A stretch of DNA of 64,000 bases from Lucifuga dentata (taxonomy: Eukaryota > Chordata > Actinopteri > Ophidiiformes > Bythitidae): positions 248,001 to 312,000 of the forward strand of contig VXCM01000035.1 of assembly GCA_014773175.1 (NCBI GenBank). The letters run 5' to 3'. The translations under genes were made by a program, and so were the position numbers. Of the stretch, positions 11,685 through 23,923 are shown one piece after another. A model generated the notes under the pieces. The model saw only the letters and a program-made list of their open reading frames with translations, had not been told where the DNA came from and did not search any database. Numbering within the stretch: the first letter of the stretch is position 1; each line of letters starts with the position of its first letter.

Positions 11685-12294
11685 TTTCTTATTTCAGTTA
11701 ATTTGACTTGGAAAAGTGAAATGTTTACAATTTTCATGTGGATTCAGGCTGCGTGTTTCCTTACAGACGCCCAGTGATGACGTGTACAAGAGGCAGACAC
11801 AACAAGTGGATTGCAGAGAAAATTATCTTTTGATGACCACTTATTATGTTGTTCAAATAACTTTTTATAAAATAAAAATGAAAATAAAATTAAAAAAAGA
11901 TTGCAGAGGAAATAAGCCATATTATTGACGAATCGTTCATTGGCATTAAGCTACATAAGCTAAATGCTAGCTTCTCAGCTAAGCTAGGACAATTGATTAA
12001 ATACTGGATTCTTTCTACTAAAACTGTGTCAATAAATTATTTTGACATTGTGATATATTGCATTAACAATAATAATTTTTAAAGATAATCATGGGTGTTT
12101 TCCTCTTTTAAGAACAGTAAAATCTGTTATAAATCCACAGTATAACACATTTGGTACGCCCAAAATGGCTTCCTCTTGCTACCAAGAAAATAATCGCAGA
12201 GCTTTTCCAACTACTAATGCCTGGATGTACATCAGCACCGGAAGATACCTTAGTTACATGCTTCACTCACGTCCGCCACAGGAAGGTTGTGATC
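11685..12294. promoter_or_regulatory. Bidirectional promoter interval between CCDC59 and METTL25
   Basis: 610 bp separate the two divergent start codons. Visible motifs: TGACGTG (CRE/ATF type) at 11778-11784, about 95 bp upstream of the CCDC59 ATG; CAAAATGGCTTCC (YY1/ETS-like) at 12161-12173; ACCGGAAG (ETS/GABP consensus) at 12237-12244, 50 bp upstream of the METTL25 ATG. I see no clear TATA box at an expected distance. An AT-rich patch rich in GCTA words lies between. Function is inferred from gene arrangement and motifs. Confidence 0.55.
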
Positions 12295-14639
12295 ATGAAT
12301 TCTTCTTCTTGCAACCTCACTGAAGTTCAACGACGAATAGATGAAGTCAAATATTTTCTGTCTATAACTTTGAGCATAGCTAACGCTCACACTGTTGAGT
12401 TTTACACTCATGACGCGTGGAAACGGTTCATGGCTGTATCACCGGAGGAGGTCCTGTCAGCCATCAGTTCTTTCAGTGACCAACAGAGGAGGCCAGAACA
12501 CAATGGAAATGGTGAAATCACTCTTGTTTATTTTACAACTTGAACTTTTGCAGAATGGTGTTACAGTAACAATGTAACAAAGGGCCGCTGCTTTATCTTT
12601 GGCATAAAAGTTATTATTATGATTGAAATATGCGTGACACATTGTTAGAAATCAAATTTAAAGGGATATTTCACCGATTTTACACATACACATGTCATAA
12701 GTATAAAGATGGTTTCACATGCTATGTAGTGTGCAGCACTGTGAATTTGATGTGTAAAATCAGTGTGATCAGTGAAGCAGTGGTTTCATGTTGTGAAACA
12801 AAATCCACAAAATTTTAAAAGGAGGTGTAAGTCTTTAATATCTGATGTATACCTATAACTACATGAAAAATCCTAAAATAAATAAATACATTTGATTTGA
12901 TTTCTATTATTTCTTTCTGTCTCTATGAACAGGCCAACCCCAGACCACATTTGGATTCTGTAATGATACAAAGCAGCTGGTTGATACACATAAACTGTTG
13001 CAGGCAGCCAAAGCCCATTCTCTCCCAGGCCTTGGAGTGTGTATGAGCAGGAATGAACTACTGAAGGCCCTCAGAGAAAATGAATCTGAGTCTGGCACTC
13101 CACCAGATTTAGGTAGGAAAGAATGGACAGTCAGCATTCATTTCTTCATCCTGACTGTAGGAAACCAGTCAGGGATCCAGGATGTCCAGCCCAAATCTTG
13201 CCCATAACTCTTATAGAAGACAGAGGAGGAAATATGCTTTGGATGTTATCATATAGGTCAAGTAAAGTTCAGTTAAATCTGACAGATATTTTTTTAATTT
13301 TTTTTTTTTTTCTGTGCAACATAGGTGCAGTTCTGGATCCAGATGAGTTTATGAACTTTAAGAAATCCCATGAGGTCCAGTCCATGTCTGAGGTGACAGC
13401 CTGTCTAGCTCAACACTGTGGAGCAAAACAGGTAGAGAGCATTTGCCATGTCTCAGTAAAAACCTTTAATTCTCCTTATTTCAAGGAAAGACTTGAACAG
13501 ACCATAACTGGCACTGATTACTCAGTTTGACTTTCAGTTCTGATCTCTATCCTCCTTCTCAGGTGATTGACGTGGGCTCGGGAAAAGGCTACCTGAGCTC
13601 CTTCCTCTCTCTGCAGTATGGTCTTCAGGTCTACGGCATCGACTCCTCCACCACAAACACCCACGGAGCTCAGGAGAGGAACAGGAAGCTGAAGAAGTTC
13701 TCCAGAACGTACCAGAAATGCAGTAAAGCAGTGAGGGCACAGGGAAAAGCCACATATTCATCTCAGGATGAGTTTGGAAAAATAAAAACTGAAATGACTG
13801 GAGAAGGAGACATTTTATTTGATTCTGGAGAGGACATTGATTCAGGTAAGCAGGAGGAGGAGGAGGAGGAGGAGGAGGAGGAGAGGATGCCATCGCCAGC
13901 AACTGTCTTTTCATCAGATGCCAGTCCTGCAGTGGAAAGGCTTTCAGAGTCAAACTCGGACACAGAGCAGAGCTTCCTTAGTGTCCTATCAGTGGATGTG
14001 ATACAAGCTGCTTCCCCCAGAATTCCTCCCAGCCAGCTGAGCGCTGAGGAGAGAGAGAGGAGGAAGAGGGAAAACCTGGAGAGGAAGGCTCAGAACAGCA
14101 CCAACAGCATTGGCACTGTGTTTTCACCTCTTACATCCTATGTTACCGCGGAAACAGAGCTCAGAGAGCTCATCAACGAGCTGGAGGTGAGTAAAGCCAA
14201 TGCCAAAAAGCTGCAGAGTAAATATTGAAAAGAGATTTAGTGTATATGTTGATGGTGGTAGTGCAGATAGGAGGTCGGCCTTCCAGGAGCCAAGCAACAT
14301 TCCTGCAGCAGCTCCTGAAATTAAAAGCCTGTCCCAGCAGCTGGAGCTTGGATTACTGGAACAAGTGTGGGATGTTGGTTGTGGTGCCAAATCTCCAGCG
14401 CGTCATCATCAATAACTTTTACCATCGATCTACTCCCCCCTCCCCCTTCGCCGCCCCCTCCCACCCTCTCCTTTCTTCAAACTCTAGGATGCAGTCATGG
14501 TTGGCCTGCACACGTGTGGCGACTTGGCTCCCAGCACGCTAAGGATGTTTGTGGCTAAACCCGAGCTGGCCTCAGTCTGCAGCGTGGGCTGCTGCTATCA
14601 CCTGCTGTCTGAAGAGTACGACCCTGCCGCACAGGGTAA

Positions 14640-14676
<37 letters not shown>

Positions 14677-14807
14677 ACACACTCAGAGATACAGATCGCA
14701 GACACAGATACATAGCAGTGTGTGTCTGTGTCTCTCTGGGTGGTGTGTCTGCACATTATATAGCCGTGACAGTACAGTCTTCAGACAGAGGGAAGCAGTA
14801 ATGGAAG

Positions 14808-14854
<47 letters not shown>

Positions 14855-15692
14855 GCATACATGGACCTCCACCCTTTTTTTGAGAACATATGGTTCCTAT
14901 TGTGCACAGAGCATTATCTAAAACTTTAGAGAGAGAGAGAGAGAAAACTTTCTCTTTCTCTCTCTTTTTCACTTTTGTCTCTAATCTTACCTTGGACACC
15001 TGCAGCATTCACTTTGTCACTATGATCTAATCTGAAATAAAATATCATTCTCCACAAGAAATCTCAAAAACACTTATATTCATATTTTATTGCAAACAAC
15101 TCTGATGTTTCAGCAAGAAACTCCAGGCTGGTCCTCAGCCAAGTTACTCCTCTGGAGATTGAGTTGAGCACAGAGACACACTGTTAGAGTCATTAGAGTG
15201 GATTTATGGATTTAGAATGGCTGTTTAAGGAAGCTGAAAATTAGATTTTTTGACCTTTTAATTTAGAAGAAAATCAATTGAAAATGATTGATTCTGTAAT
15301 GTGTGTGATATTTCATCTCAGTTGACCAGGACTTTGCTTTTATTTAGTTAGGCCATCTTTCCACACTATCTCTGCCTTACACAGTTAATACAGGTGCCAG
15401 CATACAGGATAGACTGATAATCATCCCATTCTTCACTTTTAATTTGATGAGGTATGAAATTGCCCTCAAGCTGTGATAGGTCCTCTTCAAATCTGGCTGC
15501 AGTTCAGTTCATATCTGCTCAGTATCACGTCATGACCTTTGACCCCCACACCATTAGGGCCCATTGCAATTTCAGTCAAGAGCAGACTATGATATCATGA
15601 CAGCTGATTGAAAACACTCCGGTCGTACTAAAAATCCTTTCCATGCTTATTTCTCACACTCCAGAATTTCAAAAGAAGTGAATAAAGGCAAA

Positions 15693-15727
<35 letters not shown>

Positions 15728-18700
15728 TTTTTTCTCTCTCTCAGTTGGGCTTACAATACAGTCTGGGATGCAGGCCAACTCCTGTGGTGGGCTACCTCAC
15801 CCTAAAAAGGACCTAAAGCACCAAAAAGCAGCAAAGTTTAATTACAGAGAAGGAAGGCAGCTTTACAGTTTGTATCTTTTGAATATCTAGCAATTAAGGA
15901 ATGCCTGTGTCCTTGTACGTTATTTGGGATCAGCTGTCCGGTCTCACACTATTTACTCACAAACTCACAACCACTCAGAGATGAGTATGTAAAGGCGTCT
16001 AAGGTCTGGAGTATACACGCGTCTCGTCGCTCAAAAGGAACAGAAATATTTGTCTTTCTGTGTGTACGTGGGCATGTGGATGTTTAGTTGTTGATGCTTT
16101 TGGCCACTCCAGATGCGATCTCCATGGCCAAGATGAAGCTATCGCGCTAGCTACTATAAACAGATCTCTGTGTGTACTGTAATCTATCCTTCAAATGGAG
16201 GAAAGGCTTGTCCACTTCAGTTGCCTTGGAGGGCTCTGTGTAAGCAAGCCATGTGCCAGGCAGAAGGGACGCTCACATGATTGTTAACATGTTAGCATGT
16301 TTTGAGAATCCCTACAGACTCTGGCCGCAGTTGTTATTAGGTCTTCTCACGACTGTTTCCCTCTGGACTCACTGCACTCTGGCCTCAGTCACTGACCCTT
16401 TTAGAAAAGACAAGAAAAGGATGGCAGGCTGTCAAGTAATCACACACTGACCTCCTGTTGGGCTTCTGTGTGTGTAAGAGTGTGTATGTACACGTGCAAG
16501 ATTCTGCTATGGTTGGAGAAGTGCACTACGCACATTATATGCTGCTGCTTGTGTCCTTTAACCCACAAACGGCAAGGAAATGCTTCACTTTCCCTGGCAA
16601 AAAGGACAACATTGAAATGCAAACTTGGCAAATAATCAGAGTTAATATCCTGATTGCAGTTGTTTGAAAAAGCCACTAATCAACCAAACTGAGCCATCAG
16701 TTTACCCCTATTATCACCACGTGTGCTCTCTTCCAGAGGGTTTGCAGAGCGTGTGTGGTTTCCCTGTGAGTCAGTACCTCAGGGACCAGTCCTGGTTCTG
16801 CGGCAGAAATGCCAGGATGTCTGCATGCTTGGTGAGTTGGATGACCATGCAAGAAATGTGCACAGCAACGCATTTTGCCCATAAAATTGTGTTCCTCAGA
16901 CGGTCATGGCTGTCATCAGGGATATAAGCAGGACCTGTGGATAGGACAAGGGATTGTTAGGAGTTATTTTCACGTGTCAGTCTTTTTCAGAAATACTTAT
17001 ATTTCAGCCGTTTAACACCTCCCTGTTTTTCTCAATAACAGGCACTGGAGAGAGTTTCACTTGGCCAAGGGGTAAGTATGACATGCTCACTGTTAAATGT
17101 ATATTTCTTAAAGCATTTTACACCCATCAAAGTATTTCAATTAGAAAACCACATGAGTGTTGAAACACTCTTATTTCATTATCTTTACTGTAGATCTTGT
17201 GTCTGCATACAAGCGAATCAGCCCATTAACTCGCTTATTGTTTCAAGTAATTATTGACTAAAGTATATTTATTTGAAATGTCCAGCGTAGAGCTCCAGGC
17301 CGAAGCTGATACATAATACCACCAGCCATTAATACAGAATGTTTATAAATATTAATGCAATCACAGCAAGACTGATTACTTTGTGGAGCGGGGGTCTGAA
17401 TCCAGAAACAGTCTTGATTGCGTCAGGCTGGAAGTCAGCTAAAAAGGGTCAGAAATATTCATCAGCCTCTCATACACATGCTGGATGGATAACATGGGAA
17501 AACAAACTCTTTAATAAGAAAATAAGAATGACTCAAATGTCTCTTTGTCCTTCTCTGCAGATTCAGATGGAGTCTCTATTCTACAGAGCAGTGCTTCATG
17601 TTATTCTGAGGGATCATTACAGCTGCTTTAAAAGGTAGCATAGCTTACAGTACATGGCTATAATGCTGTAGACTTCTGCTTCCTCTTTATTTAGGGTCAC
17701 ATTATCCAGTTACCAATGAACCAGCCAAAGAAAACAAATGTCACATTAAGATAAGAGATAGGAAGAAGATAAGAGATGTGGTAACCCATCATCTTGTGAG
17801 GCTTTAGATTTTGATGTCAGCATTTTTGGGTCATTTGCTGTCATTTGTAAAGATTATGTTATCATTCCTGACTGAAGTTCACTTTGCATTGCTCTCACCT
17901 GCTTTAAAGGACCATACTGGCCATTTTGCATGTTTGAGCCTAATATATTCAATTTTCATACACATTACTGACAGTCATTTCTCAAAGCATACTACTGGAA
18001 TGGTGAATTAAAACATTTTTTTCCTACCTTCCAGACCACCATTGGTTTCAGTTCATTCTGGTACACTATTAAAATCAACTTGTTGATACTTGAAACGTTT
18101 TTGGGATAGATAATCCATTATTGCGACCAAGATGTGTATTCAGTTTTTTTTTTCGAAGTTATGTAATTTTAGCGTTTAAGTGCAATGTATGTCCCCACCG
18201 GGGAAAATAGTCCCAAAAGAAGATCTGCGTTTATTGAAAAATTTAAAGATCGTGACTTCATAAGGCTGCGTAACTATTAGCAGGCGTAGCTTCAATTTTT
18301 AAGGTGGGTTCTGTGTATTGCTTGAATATTTGATTTTGAAGGATTAAGAGATTTTACAAAATATCAGGAAAGCTGAAGTATGGTTTTATTCTTTGGGAAA
18401 TGATTGTTAGTAATCTTACTTGTATGAAAATTGAATATATTAGGCTCAAACATGCAAAATGGACGGTATAGTCCTTTAAAAACTATGAAGTATAGAAGTA
18501 AATGCATCAAACCTTAGTTTGACCCCTTCAAATATGTTTGGTACAGACGCCACCAAAAATCCCACCAAGACTGGCCTGGTCCTCCTTTAAGGTTGAGATC
18601 AATTTGCTATTAGTTTTCTCCAAGCAGCAGCTATTCATCACAGCAGAGTTGTTTAGATTTGTTTATTTCTTTTGGTTGCTAAGGTGTGATTAAAAAGATC

Positions 18701-20928
18701 CGAGGAGGGAAACAATGTAAAAACTGAAGCAATGAATGTTGTTTATTTCACGGAACATTGGCCAGATATGAGATGTTCAGGGATTCAACACACAATTCAA
18801 CACAGAAGGGCAACACAAAAACGATCTGTGCGTCTGTGTGCAATCTACAGCGAAAAACGAGTTGGGAATGTGTACTCCAAGGCTAAAACATTTGTGGAAT
18901 ACGTTCGTCGAGCTCTGCACAGACTGGAACTGGATGACTCAAAGGTCAGGATAAAAATATTATACGCTGGGAAGTTATCCAGTATGGCATTGTGGGGAAA
19001 ATGCTCATTAGTTTGAGAGTAAAACACTTTTGTCATGTTTCTCTCATCTGCAGCTTTCTGACAGAGCCGTCCAGGATTACCATGACACATATAGACCGCG
19101 AATAAGCGAGATGCACGCCTTTAATATGGTGAGTCCTACCCATATTGTGGCGACTCCCATCTGAGTTTCCAGGCTTTAGGCCATTTTTGTCCTATGCTTT
19201 GTATTTGGTCCTTATCCCACACTTATCTGGGTTTAGATTTACACAACAGTTCCAATAACCTGCTTATACTATACTTGGGGTAAAACATTTCTGCCTGTAA
19301 AATGAGACGTATAATGCCAATAAACTGCAGAACATTAAGAAGGATCATTGTAGTCTTTGGGGAAATAATACAGGAATGACTTTACAGAATGGGAAGAAAA
19401 CCAGCCTCTGGTTTAAGCTGAGACCACTAATTATGGTGTCAACCACTATACCAATTTTCTCTTATGAAATAAAGCAGTATAACGGTTTTTACGGATCACC
19501 CACCACCCACCAGGAAGCTAGTCATGGTGGGTTTGTTGTTTTCCCCCGATGACTTTGTACAGCATGGGAAGCTGCCTAAAACGAAGAAAATGCTATGTAT
19601 TAATAGCTACGCTCAAAAGTTCATGTGAAACAGACTGAAAGTAAATGAAATAAATGAATACATCTGTTTTCTGTTGTGTATATTTGTGTATATAGTTAAA
19701 GGTAACCCTGGCTCCCTGTATTGAAGGTCTGATTCTCCTAGATCGTCTCTGCTACCTTAAAGAACAGGTAAAATCACTTGTCAGGGCACTCTCCTGCAGT
19801 GAGAACATGCTTTACTTTCAGCTAATAAAAATAAAAACAATTATCACATATCAAACTGTAATACCATCGCTAAATGGACCCAGCTGATCTTTTTTAGTTG
19901 TTTGTACAGGACATTGATCTGAATTGAAATTATCTTCCCTGACCTTCAATCTGAAAATGTACATAAATCTCAATGAAAATCTGAAAACTGAGAGAGCACA
20001 GGGGTCACCTGAATTAAAGCTGACCTGTAATTAACTTCTTAGATTTCTCCAGAAATCAGGCAAAAGCTTTGAAGTTCTGATTACTCGTGATTGGATGTCA
20101 GATGGATTTCCTGAACAGTTGAACACAGTCAAATATATAATGTCAAGAGAGCAGGACAGCTTTGAGAGATCTCCCTCGAGGAGGAGCAAAGGAAAAAGAG
20201 GAGTCAGTGTGATCCAAGTAATGTTAATCACATTCACCCTTAAAAAAAAAATATGTACACTCAGATCTGATTTTTAACATTCCAAAATATAAATTTCCAC
20301 ATGCTCTTCAAGGCCTTGCATCACTATTGGTCACTGTTGATAGCAATTATTAATCACTGTATTATATTATTATATTGTATCATTATAAGCATGAGATGTT
20401 TTTCAGAAAGGTCGAAGAGCTTAAATGTCAACCCTAAAACACTAAGTGTGATCACATTCACATGTGCAGCAGTCTGACTGTAGTACAGAGCAACAAGTTC
20501 AGGGATTTTATTCCTTGCAGAACAATGTTGCACATGCTGTTCTTATCAAACAAATCCATAAATAAGCAGCCAAGCGTAAAAAAAAAAAAAAAAAAAAAAA
20601 GACAGTTGGTAGAGACAAACTGGTTTTACACATGAACATGGGTTCACCTGACACACTATTTATACAGATGTTCCATCTCAGGGGATTAAATAGAGAATTA
20701 ATAGGAAGAACATCATATGAGTGAAGATGCCAGAGACTGCAAAGGCAAACTAGGAGGGGAAAGCAAGATTTTTATATTCTTTTTAAAAGAAATTCTAAAT
20801 GTGTGTGTTTTGTATTGCAGGAGGATGTGTCATTCTCTGCGCTGGTGCAACTCTTTGATCCCCTGCTGTCACCGAGATGTTATGCTGTTGTTGGAGTGAA
20901 GAGATATGGAGAAAATATTACAACCTGA
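12295..20928 (+). CDS. mettl25: METTL25, putative SAM-dependent methyltransferase, 12 exons, 607 aa
   Basis: Methyltransferase-like 25 (Methyltransf_32 / RRNAD-type family); I know of no firmly established substrate. Exons: 12295-12511, 12933-13112, 13325-13431, 13563-14186, 14488-14635, 16737-16831, 17042-17071 (a 30-bp microexon), 17561-17634, 18851-18944, 19054-19128, 19696-19767, 20821-20928; total 1824 nt including TGA. All phases close. Motifs: SIANAHTVEFYT near the N-terminus; SAM-binding DVGSGKGYLSSFLS followed by the acidic YGIDSS; a Glu10 tract in a low-complexity insert; VGLHTCGDLAPSTLR; VGCCYHLLSEE; FCGRNARMSACL; and LAPCIEGLILLDRLCYLKEQ. Human METTL25 is 603 aa. Start: the ATG at 12295 has A at -3. 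An in-frame ATG at 12217 would add 26 residues. The frame is open to 12151, but only from a TTG. Confidence 0.96.
13851..13885 (+). repeat. GAG trinucleotide repeat coding poly-Glu in METTL25
   Basis: About ten GAG codons give a Glu10 run in METTL25 exon 4. The repeat lies inside a 72-bp segment with intron-like ends (13846-13917). Confidence 0.9.
14640..14675 (+). repeat. (CA)n microsatellite just after the METTL25 exon 5 donor
   Basis: The exon 5 donor is at 14635/14636 (G|gtaat) and the CA run starts within 5 nt of it. It is perfect to 14674, then slightly interrupted. Confidence 0.9.
14809..14853 (+). repeat. (AC)n microsatellite
   Basis: About 22 perfect AC units in METTL25 intron 5, 135 bp from the previous CA run. 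Confidence 0.95.
15693..15727 (+). repeat. Compound (CT)n(CA)n microsatellite
   Basis: A CT run passes directly into a CA run and is followed by T6 and more CT; METTL25 intron 5. Confidence 0.9.
17904..18479 (+). mobile_element. TTAA-bounded inverted-repeat MITE, copy A (576 bp)
   Basis: The left end is TTAAAGGACCATACTGG and then CATTTTGCATGTTTGAGCC. The right end is the near-complement GGCTCAAACATGCAAAATGG and then TATAGTCCTTTAA. TTAA stands at both edges. It lies in METTL25 intron 8. It carries no open frame of note, so it is non-autonomous. It matches copies B, D and E in the same orientation over the whole interior. Confidence 0.85.
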
Positions 20929-21148
20929 TTAACTTACATGCATATGTTTACCCCATGCTGGTTATAATTGTGGTTATGATTATACATAATCAAGTCATCA
21001 GCAGTCATACATTAATACTGAATATATTATGTATGTATCCAGTCCTGCTTATTTTAATTATATGTTTGCAAATTTTATGCTTTGGTAGCATCACATCACA
21101 TTTTCAATAACATCTTTTTTTTCTTTCTTTTTTTTAAAAACTGTATTT

Positions 21149-21154
21149 AATAAA
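21149..21154 (+). terminator. Candidate poly(A) signal of METTL25
   Basis: AATAAA, followed by two more overlapping AATAAA-type hexamers to about 21166, 220 nt after the METTL25 stop. Confidence 0.5.
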
Positions 21155-22186
21155 AAATAAATAAATAGTCAGTGGCTTTTACTGCTTAGTTTTGACCTTG
21201 TGCTTGTCTCAGAAGACCACTTGCTTTTAAGGGTTGTTTAGGGGTTTAGGGGCATTGTGGGATTTAGGAAGATCTGGATCCCCTTTGTTGGGCTGCTCAG
21301 GTCTGGAAACCCCATTTGAAAGCTCCCAAACTGGAGGAAGAAGAGAAAAACGGTCCAAGGGGTCGCCCTTGACCCCCCCTTTTAATCTTTACTCCTGTTT
21401 TCTCTGTGCTCAGTCATTTAATAAATCACTCTGCCCATCTTCCAAAGCTAAAGTTTCAGACTTGAGTACACATGAAATATGGTGGTGTGCATTATAGATA
21501 AAATTGACAGAAAGCAGGGAACATGGGCTATGGTAGCCCCAGTGGGACTCAAGTGTGTTTCACATTGCAGGATCCTTTTCAGAAACTAAGGGAAGTTCCT
21601 TTGTTTCATACCAATGAACCATGATGGTTAGTATAGTTCCTGAACGATTTGTAGCTCATAGTCCCGGGTAGTCTCTGATGGTTCAGGAGCTGCTAGATGG
21701 AGCAAACATTGTTGATGTCTTCCCCAAACCCATTCTTGCATCTGTCACTCTGGCATTTATTTCATGTAAGTACAACCATTAAAGTTCAAAAAACCCCTCA
21801 TTTTTTTTGTTTTTTTTTTCCCCAAAAAAGCAAATTCAATGAGCCAAAAGCTAAAGCTACTCACTGGTGAACAGACCAGAAGCATCTTCCAGAGTAAAAT
21901 CAATCAGAAATGTAGCAAAACATGACAGGAGGAGGAACAAAACTTTGCCAGTTAAGAACTGAGTTCTGGGCAACAATTAAGTATTTACTTTTCAGAACAC
22001 ATCTTAATTATGGTATTAAGCTTTCAAAAAGTCTTTACAAAATAATAAATACACAAATTAATAAAACCTTGGAGCTTTGGTTACTCTGAAGTGCACTGAT
22101 GAAGCTCTGTCTGCTTCATAATGTTATGAACCATGATTAATTAAAAATAACGATGAATAATGCCAGAAAATAATTTCAAATAGAAC

Positions 22187-22320
22187 TAGTCAAAATTCAA
22201 ATTTAAGATATCATAATCACATTTTGACTATTCAGATTTAGATATCCATATTTACATTTTGATCTGTCAAAATTTGAATTTAAGATATCCGTAATTATAT
22301 TTGGACTAGTCAAAATTATA
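22187..22320 (+). repeat. About 42-bp tandem repeat, a little over 3 units
   Basis: Units begin near 22187, 22229, 22266 and 22306. They share CTAGTCAAAATT, AAATTTAAGATATC and a TTACATTTTGAC-like block, with divergence between units. The last unit is cut short and runs into (ATA)n. Confidence 0.7.
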
Positions 22321-22390
22321 ATAATAATAATCCTTACAATAGGGTTCCCAGCATTTCACGTTTGGACCCCTAAAAATGACAAAAATTGTC

Positions 22391-22422
22391 TTTTTTTTTT
22401 TTTTTTNTTTTTTTTTTTTTTT
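22391..22422 (+). repeat. T-homopolymer with one ambiguous base
   Basis: T run with n at 22407. Confidence 0.9.
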
Positions 22423-23887
22423 ACATTATGTGGCTGCCATAACCGTTGCTGCAGTGATGGTTATGTCTAGGAATGTCTATTTGTCACTGAATGGAAATAC
22501 TATTTATACAGTTTACTCTTAAAACACAACTTTCCCACCTGGAAGTCCTTCCTCCTTTCACAAATCTCAGCGCTACCATTATTTGTCACTGTAGCTGTAG
22601 CAACCTGCACATCTGCAGGGCATCTATGGATCTGTCAAAGTTGCAGTGGTAAAATTGTGTCCAGGGCTTTATTTTTACCTCGGTAAAGACAGATGTTGAA
22701 GCTCTGTGCCGCGTCTGGACCATGTTTGGCTTCATATCCGTATATTGCACTGACAGCCTATTCTAGTGGCCAAACCAGACTGATGTGAATGCAAGCAATT
22801 CAAGATGTGAATGAGCCCTGTTTTGGGATATAAGTGTTGCTGGTTATTGTTGTGGTGGAGTGAGTCACGTCCTGCTGACCTGTCCTTCCTTTGATGCTTG
22901 CACGCCTGTTTGTGTATGTATATACAGTAACACACCTCCTGGTACAACCTCTTTCATATACCCACATAGACAGGATGAAGGCTTCCAACACACACTCACA
23001 GGCAAACATGCAAACTAGGAGGCATTAAAATCAACAAAAGACGTCCGGGTAAACTATGGTATCCTGATTTGCGCTTCACAGAAGACAGGAAAAAGGGTTA
23101 GGATGTGATGAAGGCTAGATGACACAAATATACTGCATGGGGAATCAGATGGCAATCCTTTACGTTTGCTGACCTTTACTGCAAAGCAGGAATGAGAGGA
23201 GGCGATGGGGAAGTGATACATCAAATTCTTACATCCTTACCTCTGATTATTTTCTCACAATACTGTTTGGACATGACACACTTTCCATTTTAGCTGGACA
23301 GCAAAACTGGGCACACTGGTTCTCTGACTGCTGCCCTCTTAAGTCTGAAAAATCATTTCAATCTATCTGCAACATTGTTCAGAGTTTGTAGTAGGTGGTA
23401 CCTCAAACATTCAGACAGACATACACTTGCAATATGCAGATTTTATCCAATACAAGTCAGTCCAATCCTAACTTTATCCAGTATCAACAAACTAATCAAT
23501 TTTTAATCGGTGAATGTTTAGTTTTGGACTCAAACTGTTGTGAATGGGAAGCCCACTGAACATAGACATCGCTGACTCTTAATGAATAAAACCTTGATAA
23601 TAAAGTAGAAAAATTGGAGGGGAAGTGGTTTGCTTTATCAAGCATCAACACAGTTTGAGATCTCAACCGGTAATAAGGAAAAAGAGCAGGAGTGAGAGGT
23701 GTGCTTGTTTAAGAAATTTGTTGAATGTCGGGAAGCAAGGCGTGAAAAAGCCATTCACAGATTTACCAGCCCTCCTTAGTTACACACACACACCAACACA
23801 CACACACAGACACACACCTAATATCTGGCAATGACTTCCACCTGAACACATTGAGTTGTCCTGTTTTCTCTGTCCCCAGTGCAAATG

Positions 23888-23890
<3 letters not shown>

Positions 23891-23922
<32 letters not shown>
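23891..23922 (+). repeat. T-homopolymer (32 nt)
   Basis: Uninterrupted T run. Lys-rich minus-strand frames across it are artefacts. Confidence 0.9.

Positions 23923-23923
<1 letters not shown>

Noticed and set aside
12151..12294. Upstream extension of METTL25 open to 12151
   Set aside because: The frame is open, but it starts with TTG. The only in-frame upstream ATG is 12217. The ATG at 12295 fits the expected N-terminal length better and follows the ETS site.
13534..13953. Minus-strand frame with a poly-Pro run
   Set aside because: Shadow of METTL25 exon 4 and its GAG repeat.
14549..14929. Plus-strand frame with Thr-His repeats after METTL25 exon 5
   Set aside because: It is translation of the CA microsatellite in the intron and not a coding exon.
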